Below are positions 14,034-14,081 of a stretch of 14,081 nucleotides of DNA, in pieces. Origin of the DNA: CAYNDB01 sp964395915 (GTDB taxonomy: Bacteria; Nitrospinota_A; UBA7883; JAJRTC01); NCBI GenBank assembly GCA_964395915.1, contig CAYNDB010000068.1:1-14081 (forward strand). The letters run 5' to 3'. A program made the position numbers and the translations under genes. The first letter of the stretch is position 1. Each line of letters begins with the position of its first letter. Under the pieces are notes generated by a model. That model saw only the letters and a list, made by a program, of their open reading frames with translations, searched no databases and was not told the origin of the DNA.

Positions 14034-14060
14034 GTTCTTCTCCAGAGCCTCAGAATGACG
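14034..14060 (-). repeat. Dispersed-type repeat (CGTCATTCTGAGG...GAAGAAC)
   Basis: Read on the minus strand it starts CGTCATTCTGAGG and ends GGAGAAGAAC. This pattern resembles a short intergenic repeat common in many bacterial genomes (GTCATTCTGAG...GAAGAATC). It is a different family from the TGTCATnCCGG palindromes at the left end. The assignment rests on recall of the pattern and on a single copy here. Confidence 0.5.
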
Positions 14061-14066
14061 CGAAAC

Positions 14067-14081
14067 TGTCATTCCGGGGAG
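14067..14081 (+). repeat. Partial palindromic repeat at window edge
   Basis: TGTCATTCCGGGGAG matches the first eleven bases of the type 1 palindrome (TGTCATnCCGG) and is then cut by the window end, so the second stem arm cannot be seen. Confidence 0.5.

Overview
The window reads as a piece of a draft genome (a scaffold carrying one run of exactly 100 N) from a Gram-negative, diderm bacterium of moderate GC. The outer-membrane assembly lipoprotein BamD, a porin-like beta-barrel protein and TatC support this. Three candidate sigma-28 (FliA-type) promoters suggest the organism is flagellated, although no structural flagellar gene lies here. Gene content (heme-type GGDEF sensor, DUF5610 protein, likely PPi-dependent phosphofructokinase) would fit a deltaproteobacterial or Nitrospinota-like lineage. 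That placement is a guess; no rRNA or marker gene here fixes it.

Layout. Positions 1-600 hold a small GIY-YIG nuclease gene embedded in a cluster of five short palindromic repeats. Next come a Ca2+/cation antiporter (minus), a DUF5610 protein behind a sigma-28-like promoter (plus), and a porin-like protein followed by a small phosphate-binding-type periplasmic protein (plus). A minus-strand block follows: tatC, a DUF72 protein, a 61-residue protein behind a second sigma-28-like promoter, and a PPi-type phosphofructokinase. After the assembly gap come recN (its 3' part lost in the gap) and nadK, in the classical nadK-recN order on the minus strand. bamD and a DJ-1/PfpI gene then form a tight plus-strand pair. 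A 60-residue protein with a long, hairpin-rich leader and a third, weaker sigma-28-like promoter is next, followed by a 726-residue membrane diguanylate cyclase with a periplasmic CxxCH heme motif. The right edge runs into two dispersed-repeat fragments.

Most genes are ordinary housekeeping genes. The two signals I find most interesting are these. (1) The GIY-YIG gene is bracketed by inverted copies of a 28-base palindrome whose stem varies by compensatory changes, and one copy supplies the last codons and stop of the nuclease. This resembles a nuclease-linked mobile repeat family with small non-autonomous copies. (2) Three otherwise unconnected genes, two of them small orphans, share sigma-28-like promoters, suggesting a scattered motility-linked set of unknown proteins.
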